From Anagrus nilaparvatae (lineage: Eukaryota > Arthropoda > Insecta > Hymenoptera > Mymaridae): a DNA stretch of 64,000 nt. Position 1 is the stretch's first letter; every line of letters starts with the position of its first letter. A model generated the notes under the pieces. It worked only from the letters and a program-made list of their open reading frames with translations. It was not told where the DNA came from and did not search any database. The DNA lies in NCBI GenBank assembly GCA_022575985.1, contig JAKSXM010000014.1, forward strand, positions 29,450,001 to 29,514,000, written 5' to 3'. Positions 23,227 through 34,599 of this stretch are shown piece by piece. Both the position numbers and the translations under genes were made by a program.

Positions 23227-23666
23227 AATTTTTTGAACATTTGATGCGTGGACCCAACCACGCGTTTTCGAATTCAATAAATCACAAGCACACAACAAAT
23301 CCAATCACAAAAAGTATATAAATACACATAAATACAAAATCAAACAAAAAATTAAAAACAAGACTCACATTTGTTCAAATACGAGCACCTCGTGCTCAGG
23401 TGACTTCTCCTGGCCAGGAATTTCAATGTCCACCCCTTCAAGCCTACGAGCTCGGAAAATTGCACCAAGTGATTAAATAATCGCAGCTTACGAGCGGCTT
23501 CAATGAGGACTCGATGTCCGAAAACCATGGACAAGTCCAAATGCAACAAGCACACCAGCAACAAGTAAACAATCTTTTATCCACAGCTTGGCGAGAGTGT
23601 CAAAGGCAGCCGCGTGCGTGAAGGCTGAAGTCAGGGCAGCAAAAGCTGTTCCAGCTAAGATCGCGG
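23227..23666 (-). other. GC-richer block between histone-like signals; no recognised protein
   Basis: This block is much less AT-rich than its neighbours. Overlapping minus frames exist: one with a hydrophobic run ending in HGFRTSSPH (23500-23665 part), one containing EAARKLRLFNHLV, and one ending in VDIEIPGQEKSPEHEVLVFEQM just before a TGA near 23369. None is clearly a histone core fold. The position between a minus TATA box and a minus histone stem-loop suggests a decayed or rearranged histone transcription unit, but this is inference. Confidence 0.35.
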
Positions 23667-23740
23667 TTATATTTATAGGCCTTTTCCGACATCGACCTCG
23701 TTCGCTGAATGGCGCGCTCGCGAAATAACCAATATAAATT
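23667..23740. promoter_or_regulatory. Candidate divergent promoter (two back-to-back TATA boxes)
   Basis: The minus strand carries CCTATAAATATAAC (plus coordinates 23667-23680) and the plus strand carries CCAATATAAATTTCG (about 23729-23743), about 60 bases apart, with a GC-rich CGCGCTCGCG centre. This geometry resembles the shared intergenic promoter of divergent histone pairs such as H2A/H2B in insects. A histone stem-loop lies downstream on the minus side, and H2A-like repeats lie on the plus side. Confidence 0.4.
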
Positions 23741-23753
23741 TCGTTATACATAC

Positions 23754-23994
23754 TATGAGCAAAGGAAGCAAAATGCTCGCAAAGAAACAGTATACACGCT
23801 ATGAGCAAAGGGAGCAAAGCACTGTGAAGCTCGGCAGCGTAAAAGAGCAATCGCAAAGTGAGGCAAAGCTAAGGCAAAGGCTACGCACGGCGAAGCTTGG
23901 CAGTAAGAGAGCAACCGCAAAGCGAGGCAAAGCTAAGGCAAAGGCTACGCGCGTCGAAACTCGGCAGTGTGAAGGAGCAACCGTAATTTTTTAA
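23754..23994 (+). repeat. Tandem repeats resembling the histone H2A N-terminus
   Basis: Units of 64-66 bases start GAAGCT(C/T)GGCAG at 23826 and 23892, with a third at 23956, and each of the first two contains AGGCAAAGCTAAGGCAAAGG. In the open frame this reads AKRGKAKAKATR, close to the GKGGKAKAKA-type start of histone H2A and followed by bases similar to the H2A SRSNR codons. ATGAGCAAAGG.AGCAAA also occurs twice upstream. The 79-codon frame is probably not a functional protein; it looks like amplified H2A 5' coding sequence. Low-complexity Lys/Ala codons could mimic H2A by chance, so confidence is limited. Confidence 0.4.
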
Positions 23995-24149
23995 CGCCTA
24001 AAAGTAACAAATGGGCAACCCTAAGTTGGGTACGTTAACGCTGGCTGGGCAAGTTGCAGAGGTGATAGAAAATCTTACATCTTGGTAAACGATAAAACAG
24101 GAACGAGAATTTCAGGCTAAATTATTAAAATTATTATTTAGTCAATGTT

Positions 24150-24260
24150 TCGTTTCTCATAGAGGCCTTTTCTAGGTGTTAAGTATGTCTATAGTCCTGA
24201 AGAGGCTTCTTTATGAGGGGAAACGTTGCATTAACAAAATTTTTAGTAATTTGCTTTGAA
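24150..24260 (+). mobile_element. Penelope-like 3' remnant with hammerhead-like motif
   Basis: CTGAAGA at 24197-24203, a short CTTC/GAGG stem, and GGGGAAACGTTGC at 24217-24229 reproduce the order of the hammerhead-type sequence found in the terminal repeats of Penelope-like elements (CUGA.GA, stem II, GAAAC). An inverted relation to the upstream GTTTCGTTTCTCATAGAGGCC is also visible. No coding part remains. Confidence 0.4.
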
Positions 24261-24536
24261 ATTTATTGTATTTTTTTATTTATTTATTAATATTTTCTAA
24301 TACAGGTGAATTTTTGAAATTGACATTACTGACTAATTTTGAGCTTGCATCAATGTGACAAAAGCTATAATTTAGTTGATAAAATTGAATAATGCCTATT
24401 AGGGGTGTGTGATTATCCAGGCATCAGGTGGCCGAAAGTTCGGAATTCTTAATATGGATCCTGTTTATAGGAGAGGGGTCCAAAAATCAAGTGGGAATAA
24501 AATGTGTCCGATTTAAAGGGGTCTAGGGGTCAAATG

Positions 24537-24732
24537 GGACTTAAAATATTTCCGATATAGGGACTTAAAACAGTTCTGATTTAGGAGCTTAGAATAATTT
24601 AAATTTAAGGACTAGGAATAATTCAGGTTTAGGTACTTATAATAATTTCGTTCGGGTTAAGGGACCTAAAATATTTTCAATTTAGTGACTTAGAATAATA
24701 AGGGTTTAGGGAATCAGAATAGTTGGGTTTAG
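24537..24732 (+). repeat. 24-bp minisatellite array
   Basis: Eight consecutive units occur at 24537, 24561, 24585, 24609, 24633 (29 bases), 24662, 24686 and 24710 (23 bases), each of the form GGACTTAGAATAATTT plus a GATTTAG-like end. Units are diverged from one another, so the array is old. It lies within a transposon-like patch that begins TAGGGGTGTGTG at about 24402. Related units at 3346-3480 and 34879-34919 show that the repeat travels as part of a dispersed element. Confidence 0.75.
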
Positions 24733-24745
24733 AATCTTAACATCT

Positions 24746-27299
24746 AGTAAAGGTGATAATTACAAATTATTAAAATGTCAAATTGTAAAATACCTGTGGC
24801 TGAAAATCCAGAAAACCCAAAAAAACCTTAATATTTATTTTAAAATTAATTTCGGAGTCCTAATTAGGTTGATAATACCTTTATAGAAATATAAAAAAAA
24901 AAAATTCAAAGATTTTAAAACGAGTAAACCATAAAATCTTTTTGCATTGTAGGTAAACTTAGCAACATCAACTAAGTGTCATAATTATTTACATGAATTT
25001 GATACAGATTTTGCTAATTTAATTTTAATAAAACAAGAGTAAATGCATAAGCGTTAATAATGACGATAACATTTTTGTTGTACCTTTATTATTTATTTTC
25101 TTATGTGTTAAAACAATTTAAAATTTTAATTTATTATTTTTAAAAAATTAGATTTTTTTTGAGTAAAAATTAAATTACTTTTATTTTTTTTCTTCAGTCA
25201 TAATAATTTAAGTATAACCCAGAATCTTTGTTAAAAAAGTTATTTTAAAAAAAAGTATAAATAAATAATCCAAGTAAAAGAAAAAGAAAAAAAAAAATAC
25301 AATTTATATTTAGACTAAAAAAAATAAGATTAACTATAATAAATTACAAAAACCATCTTATTACTTCGAAGTCTCCAATATTAGTTGCATATATATAAAG
25401 TAAAATAGAGTTAACGAAGAAAAAGGACATTGAACTTAATCGAAAATCACCGGACGAAATAGCAAAAGCAGTAAAAAAAAAAGAATTACGTAACATAAAA
25501 TCGAAGACTAAGAAACAAAAAAGTAAAATAAATATATATATATGTAAAAAAAAAAAAAAATTAAGAGAAAAAGAAGATAGAAATCATCGTAAGCTCATAT
25601 ATGTATATTCATACCAATATATAATAAACCATTGAGAATTTTTCGAAAAGGAAATTATAAAAGTCGGTATGGGAATGAAGAAGCCTGCAATAAAGAGGGA
25701 TGTTTACGAGACATCGGCTCCCGGTGTACTGTAATACACAGCCTATCTATATAAGCATATGTAATATTATAAAAATAAGAAAAAAAGAAAATACGACGTT
25801 TCGCGGCATTACTTCGCGAGAAAAAAGGATAAAAAATATAATATAGAAGTCATATAAGAGAATGCCATGACAAAAACCCTTTTTTTTACTTGTTTATCGA
25901 GTCCAAAAAAGAATCTAAGAGATAATATCGTTGAATATGGCATATATTGTAAAGAAGAAATTTTTTACGTTTTTTTTTGTTTCTTTGCCAAAGTTATTTT
26001 TCGTTAATATCGATGAAATGTTATTTATATTATGTGAGATTTAAAGATTCTTCGAACTTATAATATGATCATTGACTTTTTGCATTTTTTTTTTGTTATG
26101 AATAATCCAGATATTTATGTTTAAAGGTGTTTGTCACGATATATTGGTTAAGACTTTTTTTTTTAAATCGACAGTCGATGACAAATGACAACTTCATCTT
26201 ATTTTTTTTTTCTTTCTTTTTTTGTATATTAAAGCGTGGGATAAGGATTTTATTTTATGTGATTTGCTACTGAGTTTTAAATTATTATGAGTAATACTTA
26301 TTAACAAAATTTTAAATAAATATCTTTTAAAATTTATAACTTTAAATATATAAATATACTTTATGTAATAACTGTTTCTGTAAAAGAATTCCTTTCATTT
26401 TTAGGTACATTCATTTATAATAAATTAAATAAATTCAAAAGAAAATCTATTTTTTTAGTTGGCTTTTTTACATCATAAAATTTAAGTAAAAAATTAGTTA
26501 ATTTATCACATGTTTCATTTACTTTGCCAGTAACTATAAATATTAGTATCTTACTAGACTATAAGTGGAACGCTAGTTAAGGTACTGGAATGGATAGGTT
26601 TCTTGAGTACCTAAATTGTGAAGTTTCTTTCTTGAGGATAGATATGGTTGCAGTAGTCTGTAGAACTCTTGAATATCAGCTCTGATGATACATTACAGAC
26701 TTTCTTGATAATTTCTCCAACTAATAGGTTACAGCGAATTACAGCAGTAAGATAATTCTTGGTGATTTTAATGATTTGAATATGTCCTATTTCAATCGCC
26801 AACTTGAATTTTATATACCTCCTTTACAATTGTAAACGCATTCAGCCTCACTTAGATGCCTAATATGGGGCTTGTTCGACCCCCCCCCCTTCTCCGCTAA
26901 AACGATTTTTTATCAGATTTTAATTGAAATGACTAACTTAATAATATAAATTAGTTTGTGGATGGAGAAAATCAGATTTATAATTTCTTGAACCGTGATA
27001 TGAATTTGGATGTCACTGGGCAGCCTAAGATGCACTTTTAGTAATTAATTATACATAATTTATGAAAAATATAAAAATTTATTATCTTTCATATTTTGTA
27101 CAGCAGTATAGTAGTTATAATAGTATCAGGAGTTTACTAGTTTTATCCAATGGATAAAATGATGTCATCAAAATATTTGCAAAAATAAAACTGATTTTCT
27201 ATATTTGAAGAATTATATTTAAAAATTGCAAATAATAAAATTTAGTATCATAAAAAATTCGTTCGATTAATTATGTATCTAACCTTAAAATAAGTTAAT
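24746..27299. other. AT-rich non-coding stretch
   Basis: No gene is recognised. An island at 25660-25750 has higher GC and includes the near-palindrome GTGTACTGTAATACAC. 26560-26880 is less AT-rich and has a 63-codon minus frame (26611-26802) without a domain that I recognise; it may be decayed transposon. A C9-11 run lies at 26881-26891. Confidence 0.5.
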
Positions 27300-27475
27300 T
27301 TCTGGGGTTCCGTGGGGAACGGGGGTAAAAGTCCCCAACGAGAAGAAAAAAAGCACTCTTAACTACCCTCAAACGGTGCGCTCGCACCTACCTTTAGGAT
27401 AAGCTAATATCTAAGGTGTGGGGCGTAGCCCCTTGGGAGTTTGGAGACCAACCCCCCAACTTGTACAGAAGTGCC
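27300..27475. repeat. GC-rich patch with short hairpins
   Basis: It stands out in composition from the AT desert and contains two perfect short hairpins: GGTGCG-CT-CGCACC (27375-27388) and GGGGC-GTA-GCCCC (27420-27432), plus GGGGA/TCCCC pairings at 27313-27338. It looks like the end of an unidentified transposable element. No coding frame was recognised. Confidence 0.45.
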
Positions 27476-29461
27476 TTTTTCACCCCTTTGAAATTGTTGG
27501 TAACTTTTTTTTATATGTTTTTTGACCATTTTCTGAAAAATATTAGTGATTTAACCTATCCATAATTGATATTTTGTCATTGTTTGAGAAACGGCAGTAC
27601 CAATAAATCAGCAGTCTATGGCATTAAATCTATGGCATTATTCCTAACATAAGAAATTTAAAAAAAATGCCTATTATTAAATCTGAACGATATCTAGGTA
27701 TATAAAAGGTTTACTTTTTTGTAATTTAGTACATAATTTTTTGAAAGTAATAATTTTCTTATAAATTTTTTGCTACTGACAATAGCCACAAGTCATTTCC
27801 ACACCTATCTATTATATATATAAAACGAACCACATATTTGAACAGTTTAATAAATTGGTGTTTTTAAAGAAAAAAAAAATTATATATATTAGTTGTATTA
27901 CAGTATGCTACATATATATTATTCTAACTATATTTAAAATTATATAAATTTTTTATAAGAAAGGATTAAAAAAAGACTGAATAAAAAAAAAATAAAATGA
28001 TTTTTAGTAAATAAAAAACAGGCATATATATAAGAACATTATAAATAAAAAAGAATAAAAAAAATAAATATTTTTTTTTAAATAAGCAGCTTGCAGAGAA
28101 TGCATCGCAATCCAGCTGCTAAATGACTAAAATTATATATATAGTATAGTCTTAACATAATATTATAGCTTAGAGAGAAGATTTAATAACGTTAATAATA
28201 ATGACGATGCATAAAATTCATAATTACTGTTTCGAAAAATAGTATATTATGTAATAAGTGTGTAAAATTAATTGGCGGTTTAAAGATTTTTTGGCTTAGT
28301 GATATATATGATAGTTTTTGTAATTTTTAGGGTATAGAACTAAAAGAATTTTTTCAACTCAATGAAATTAAATATTAACTTTTTTTGTTGAATATATTAG
28401 ACAAATTACTATTTTATAATAATGTAAACTGAAGCTTATAAAAGACATTAAAAATTTAATTATCTTTTTATATTATTTTGAAAAAAAGAAAAAAAATCAC
28501 ACCTACAATAATAAGAGAGATATACTTTTATTCACACAAAAAAGCCATTCTTCGTTAATTGCTCGGCGTTAGTATTTAGGTAACAAACAAGAGAATTGTT
28601 ATATAGAAGAAAAAAAGAAATATAATAAAGAAAGTAATCGACTATATATATAGGTATTACGAATTGGATAATACCAAAATGGGAATGGAATGAGAATGAC
28701 GTTTTGATGGACAGGAGGCGTTTTAGAGGGAGTTACCAAAACCATTCTTCGTCTGCCGCATGTTTCTCTTTGATTTTTTTTTTTTTTTTTATTTGTTATT
28801 ATTATATTGTTCTTATATATTTTATGAACAACTATTAGTTAAAAAATAAAAAAATTTTTTCTTTTAAATATTTTTATTTTTATTTCTTTCTTGTAATTAC
28901 GTTAATACTTATTTTTCTTAATTTTTTTTTACAAAATTTTTACACTTACAAGAATATAAGATATTTATGAAAAATTAGAATTACTATTTTTTTATTTAGT
29001 AATGTAATGAATGAAAGATAAAAAAAATTTCAATATTACGAAATTGGTTTATACATGCATGTGTATAAAAATGGTATAAATTAATTTATTTAATACTGCA
29101 TAATTTCAAATTTATAAAGTCTTATTTTCTATTTAAACCCGTAGATGTCGTATTTTTCTCGTACAAGAAACGTAGTATACAATAGATTTAAGGTGTTTGT
29201 CTTCTGAACTGTTCGTTACATACATATATATATTTTTTTTGTTTGGAGGCATAAATTAAATAATTGACAAGGCTTATGGAGATGAGATCTTATTTGATAT
29301 TATTTTTTTAGAATTCTTAGGCCTGCCCCGTCTGCCTCTGTTATTGAAAATGAGATGTTATTGTTATTGGATTTTTGGGTCTTTTCCTCATAATTGTTGC
29401 TGCTAGTTAGCATTGCTGTTAATGTTACCAGTTAAATGATTCCTTTTGATTGCATGTGTAT
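27476..29461. other. AT-rich non-coding stretch
   Basis: No gene is seen. An island of mixed composition at 28650-28770 (GAATGACGTTTTGATGGAC region) is the only complex part. Several TA runs occur at 27820-28145. Confidence 0.5.
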
Positions 29462-29830
29462 TAGACCACTTGCAGCCAAAAATATCAAAAAACGACAAGA
29501 CCAAGACGGTATCAACTTTTTTTTTGTTTTGTTAATAATACTGACATAAATACATGGTTAAGTTTGTCCTGGATAAGAAGCTGAGCTTGGTTCTAAACAA
29601 TTAAAAAAATTATAAAAGTTTTTTTTAAAACAATAAACAAAAAATTATAAATAATTAAGAGCTTAAAATTGGCATAGTTGTTATTCAATAATTTAACGAA
29701 CTTTTTGAAAATTTGTGACTATTTAAAGAAATTTAGATATCAGAACTTAAGAGTTAATAAGGATACGTATTAACGAAAAAAAAAAACTAGTACCATCTTG
29801 GTCTTGCTGTCTCCAAATGCAGGGTACCTG
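29462..29830. mobile_element. Fold-back MITE-like element
   Basis: GACAAGACCAAGACGGTA on the left (about 29495-29511) followed by a T run is mirrored by an A run and TACCATCTTGGTCTTGCTG on the right (29791-29809). The pairing extends outward into CTTGCAGCCAAA versus CCAAATGCAGG. The interior has no open frame of interest. The precise ends and target duplication are unclear. Confidence 0.5.
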
Positions 29831-30280
29831 ACTTGGTATTGATCTTTTATTGTTTTTACCATATTAATTTTTTTATTTTCTATTTAAATACGTTGGTCTA
29901 ATTAAAATTTGAAAAATGAGATTCATAATATGCAAAAATAAGATACTGTACTAATTATTGAAGCTCTAAGTTCAAAGATTTTGAAATGGCAGGTACTTCT
30001 TGAAGCTAAAATATTTATAATTTTTAAGTGAAATTCGAGCTAAATTTAACATGCAGGGTAAAATATAGATTAGAGGTGAAGTGGTTTCCGGCAGTTAATT
30101 TGGGTTGGTATTTGGGTATACCAGAAAAGCTTCAGAGGCCCGCAGATACAGTTTTGAATCGAAAATTCAAAAAATTTCGTTAATTATAGGTATTAAGTCA
30201 TTATAATATGTCATTATTTTTTTTCAATTGTAATGTAGTTAATTTTTTACTATTTCTCAACCCGAAATAAAGACCTAATA

Positions 30281-32205
30281 AAGATATATGGGTCAATATT
30301 TGTGAACTGTATATGACTTTGCATGGGTGGGTCTCGAAATGTACTCCAAAGTATGTTTGGTCGAAAGCATATATAAAAAAAATAATTTTCCCCAATTTTT
30401 AGCTTTTTAGATCCAATCCTCTATTTTTTACAGCGATTTTTGTTTTTTTCAATTTTTTGAAATTTTTAATTTTTGAGAAATTTATGTTCATTAATTTATC
30501 TCGCAAACGCGCACTTTACAATAAAATTTTTTTTCTTTATAGTACCCCATAGGAAATTTCCCGTAGAATTCGATTCTGGGGTCCAAATTTTTTTTTAACT
30601 GCGCATGCGCGAGAAAATTAACTTTCTTGCTTTGCCTTTTCTAGCTTATATGCCTCAGCAGCAGACAGCTCAATTTTCATCCTGTTGGTCTCAAATTGTA
30701 TGTTTTTTGATATACTTTCAGCACATGAAATCATTTTTTTGGTTAAATTCATTTTAAAAGCACTAAAATTGAAAAATAGCGATTTTAAAAAAATCATTTT
30801 TCACAAATTTTGAATTTTCCGCTAAGTCACGTGACCAAATGAAAATCTGACTGAAAATTCGGATTTAGCAGAAAATTTTACATAAGGATACCAATTTTCG
30901 TCTTATTTCATTAAATAGTTTCTAAGATATCCCATTTTAAAGATAAAGATTAAAATTGTCTTTCTTTAAAAAACCCTAAAAATGGGACTCTGACTTTAAT
31001 TATCATATCTGTTAAACAAATAATTATAAAAAGACAAGTAAAAATTTTTTGGAAATTAAGGGCTTGTAAAAAATTTTTGAGGCCTATAGAAATCGTTTCT
31101 TTTAAAAATTAGAATTTTGGTAGCAATTTCAAAATTGGTCATTTTTGGGTAAGAATAGGGATTTGGTTTATTGACTATCGCCATGAGAGAATTAACAACA
31201 AATAAATGTGGTGTACGGTAAATAAATGTTGATACGTATACCGAAAAAATGAGACAAATTGGAAGTATTTTGGTTAGCTGGCGAGGTTGCAGCTTTGTAT
31301 TAAAGATTATGAAAAAAATCCTATTTTATAACATTGTCGTATTTTGTAGCTATTCTATCTTATTTTCAATATTTCGAATTTTCTAGTTACCTAATGAAAA
31401 TTTTGACGAAATTTTCGGATTCCTCGAGAAATTTTACAAAAGACCCCCTTTTTGGAAAAGTTTTGGATGTTTCCGTACCGCTATAGAAATAAAAGAAATA
31501 GCAAAATACTAAATAACTACAAAATACCACAATGTTATCAAATAGAATTTTTTTGTAATCTTTAATACAAAGCTGCAAACTTGCCAGTTAACCAAAATAC
31601 TTCGAATTGGTCTCATTTTTTCGGTATACGTATCAACATTTATTTACCGTACACCACATTTATTTTCCGCTAAATCCGAATTTTCAGTCAGATTTTCATT
31701 TGGTCACGTGACTTGGCGGAAAATTCAAAATTTGTGAAAAATGATTTTTTTAAAATCGCTATTTTTCAATTTTAGTGCTTTTAAAATGAATTTACCCAAA
31801 AAAATGATTTCATGTGCTGAAAGTATATCAAAAAACATACAATTTGAGACCAACAGGATGAAAATTGAGCTGTCTGCAGCTGAGGCATATAAGCTAGAAA
31901 AGGCAAAGCAAGAAAGTTAATTTTCTCGCGCATGCGCAGTTAAAAAAAAATTTGGACCCCAGAATCGAATTCTACGGGAAATTTCCTATTGGGTACTATA
32001 AGGAAAAAAAATTTTATTGTAAAGTGCGCGTTTGCGAGAAAAATTAATGAACATAAATTTCTCAAAAATTAAAAATTTCAAAAAATTGAAAAAAACAAAA
32101 ATCGCTGTAAAAAATAGAGGATTGGATCTAAAAAGCTAAAAATTGGGTACTGTATACCAAACTGTATACACTTCACAAATATTGACCCATATATTGATCT
32201 TTGTT
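30281..32205. mobile_element. Long palindromic (fold-back) element, about 1.9 kb
   Basis: Outer arms 30391-30870 and 31667-32147 are inverted copies over about 480 bases with few mismatches. Inner arms of about 165 bases pair 31200-31365 with about 31495-31666. Weaker pairing extends outward to 30281 and 32205. The left arm has an extra segment of about 330 bases (30871-31199) with no partner, so the right arm was deleted or the left arm gained it. The loop is about 31366-31494. Each arm carries GCGCATGCGC (an NRF1-type palindrome) and GTCACGTGAC (an E-box-type palindrome). No transposase frame is present; ORFs inside are fortuitous. A partial copy at 9945-10160 shows that the family is dispersed. 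A transcript across it would form a long hairpin. Confidence 0.85.
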
Positions 32206-32277
32206 ATTAAATTATGAATATTTGTTTTCTGAGTTAAAGAAAAATACCCCGTAAAAAATGTATTAAAAAAATATATA

Positions 32278-32837
32278 GGTAGTTCTTAGTTACTTTTACC
32301 CAATTCTATGAGATCAATATCTTGATTTTAAAAAATACTGCATTGCATTGTGTTTGGTATGTAAAAATATGGTTATTGTTCAATTTTCAAGGCTTTTGGT
32401 AGCCTGGTTGCTAATTGGCAGCTGTTTTTCCAATTTTGATTTTTTTCGCTTTCTTAGCCACTCGTTTCTTTTTTATTTTCTGAACGCCTAAAAAATATTT
32501 TCTTTATACAGGTAGGTAGTAACATTTTCCACCCAATTTAAATCTGGCAATATTTTTTCGGAAAAACCTTAGGAAAGGCCGGAAAATGTTAGAAACTAAG
32601 AGAAAAATTCAAATAAGAATTTAAAAAAAGTGTCACTTTTTATATTTTTTGGTTTGTTTTTTTAAACATCTTTTCCCGCATATAATTTAAGGTGGTAAAT
32701 TCCTCCTCCTCCTCCAACCAGGCCACCAAGAGCCTTAAAAATTGAACAGTAACCATATTTTTATATATCAAACACAGTGTATTTTTTAAATTCAAGATAT
32801 CAACCTCAGACTTGGGTAAAAATAGTTAGGAACTACC
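32278..32837. mobile_element. Fold-back MITE with arms of about 135 bp
   Basis: The left arm from 32278 (GGTAGTTCTTAGTTAC...) to about 32412 (GTAGCCTGGTTG) is matched inversely by about 32715-32837 (CAACCAGGCCACC ... GTTAGGAACTACC). Both arms share ATGGTTA.TGTTCAATTTT in the right orientation. TA dinucleotides border the left end and lie just outside the right end. The interior holds (TCC)n at 32701-32714 and further partial pairing, but no coding frame. It begins only about 70 bases after the long palindrome. Confidence 0.75.
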
Positions 32838-34599
32838 GATATAAGAATTAGTAATACAAAAATTCAATAAGTAAAATTTATCGATTTTTGAGAAGTTTGT
32901 ATGAGAAAAATATAATTTTTTTCTCATTAGGATTTCTTTTTTTTTTCTGGTTTTCTCAGAATTTTTACGAAAACATGATCACAGGATTGAATTCAGTTAC
33001 TTCCTATAGAAAATTATTTTAGCTGTATATAGTACATACAAAAAATTTAAAACGAAAATTTAGCTGAGATTTTATTTTAAATTAACAAATATTTTGAAAT
33101 TTGAAAAGCAGTTGCTAAAGATTTGAACAAGTAATTTAAAAATTACAATGGGTTCATACATTGCTATCAGTTTCTTAAAGTTTTACCTTCCTTTAGTCAG
33201 TTTCACTAAAAATTACTCATCCAGAACACCAATAATTAGCATTATTTATTTTATTTAAAATTAGTTCCCCTTTAATTCGTTCAAAATGTAAATAAGATAT
33301 AAAAAAACATAAACACATAAAAAACAAAATTTAATTAAAATCAGCAGTAAATAAGTAGTAGAATATTAAAAAAAATAAAAATATTAATAAAAATAGCAGG
33401 TGTTGATACAGTAAAAGAAAATTCAACAAGTTTTTTTTTTTTTATTTTTATAAAGTAATCGATCAAAAGTCCATTTGTTTCTTTTCGCGATTGCTATCGA
33501 TATAATAAATGAAAGAACAAAAAAAAAAGTAATAATAATATATACAACTATATAAATAAAATTTTCATGTAAAAAAAAGGTAAGTAAGAAGATATAGTCA
33601 TGTTTCATTTATGTAAGAAAAGATACATTGTAAATGTTTTTATTTATAAATTTTTTTTTTTTTAAATGACAAATTATCAATAACTTTTCGGTGACTTATG
33701 TTTTTAAATTTGAATGACTTATTGTGCATTCCAATGTTTTTTATTTATTATGTTTTTCTTTCTCTTTCTTTTTAATTAAAATATTTTAATTTATGTATAT
33801 TTGTTTTTTTTTTAAATAATTACATTTTTTTGTAATTATGTTTTATCAAAAAAATATTTAAAAAACAAGACAAAAGAATTTATAAATATATTCGTTTTTT
33901 TGATCGATAAGGTCGTTTAATTATTATTTTCAGCATCGTAATAAATTTAATTTTTATATATAAAATTGCATATATAAAGAAAGAAAGAAGAGATTAAAAA
34001 AAAAAAAGTTTCGGTCAAGACTTACTTTTCGATTGTCGAGAGAATATCAAAAGAGTCTTTTTTTTTAGATGGCTCCCCGCTGTCGGCTCAAAAACCGCGA
34101 AACTCTCTCTCTTATCCGATCCAGCACGGGGTCTAAATAATTTATAGGACGACCATCTGCATCCTAATTGATATTATCCATATAGTATTTGCTAAAAAAT
34201 ATCTCCTTTTTTCTTTCATTCGAAAAATATTTTTCTCCTTCCTTTTTTTTTACACAAAAATTCTTTTTGGTTCATTTAACTCTTTCATTTTTCTATATAT
34301 TATATTCATCTTTCTTTTTTTTTTTTGGATAATAATAATAATATTAAAATATGTATTGGTTTTTTTTGTTATATCAACAAAAATTTTTTGATTCTTTTTA
34401 TAATAATATATTCTTAAAGTCTCATTCTTTTCTCATCATAATATTAACAAAAAAAAAAATGATTATTTTTATGCTAATGAAAAAATATATTAAGTATTTA
34501 TAATTTTAAATTCTAATGTGTTTTTTTGTACATTAATTAATTATTATTGAAATAATTTTTATTTTCATTTAGCAGATAATACTTTTTGCAGCAGCGCGA
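32838..34599. other. AT-rich non-coding stretch
   Basis: No gene is recognised. An island at 34015-34165 (GATGGCTCCCCGCTGTCGG region) is GC-richer and flanked by poly(A)/poly(T) tracts. Confidence 0.5.

Noticed and set aside
26611..26802. 63-codon minus-strand frame with fairly normal codon texture
   Set aside because: It is short, upstream continuation is interrupted by stops, and no family was recognised; kept only as possible decayed transposon.
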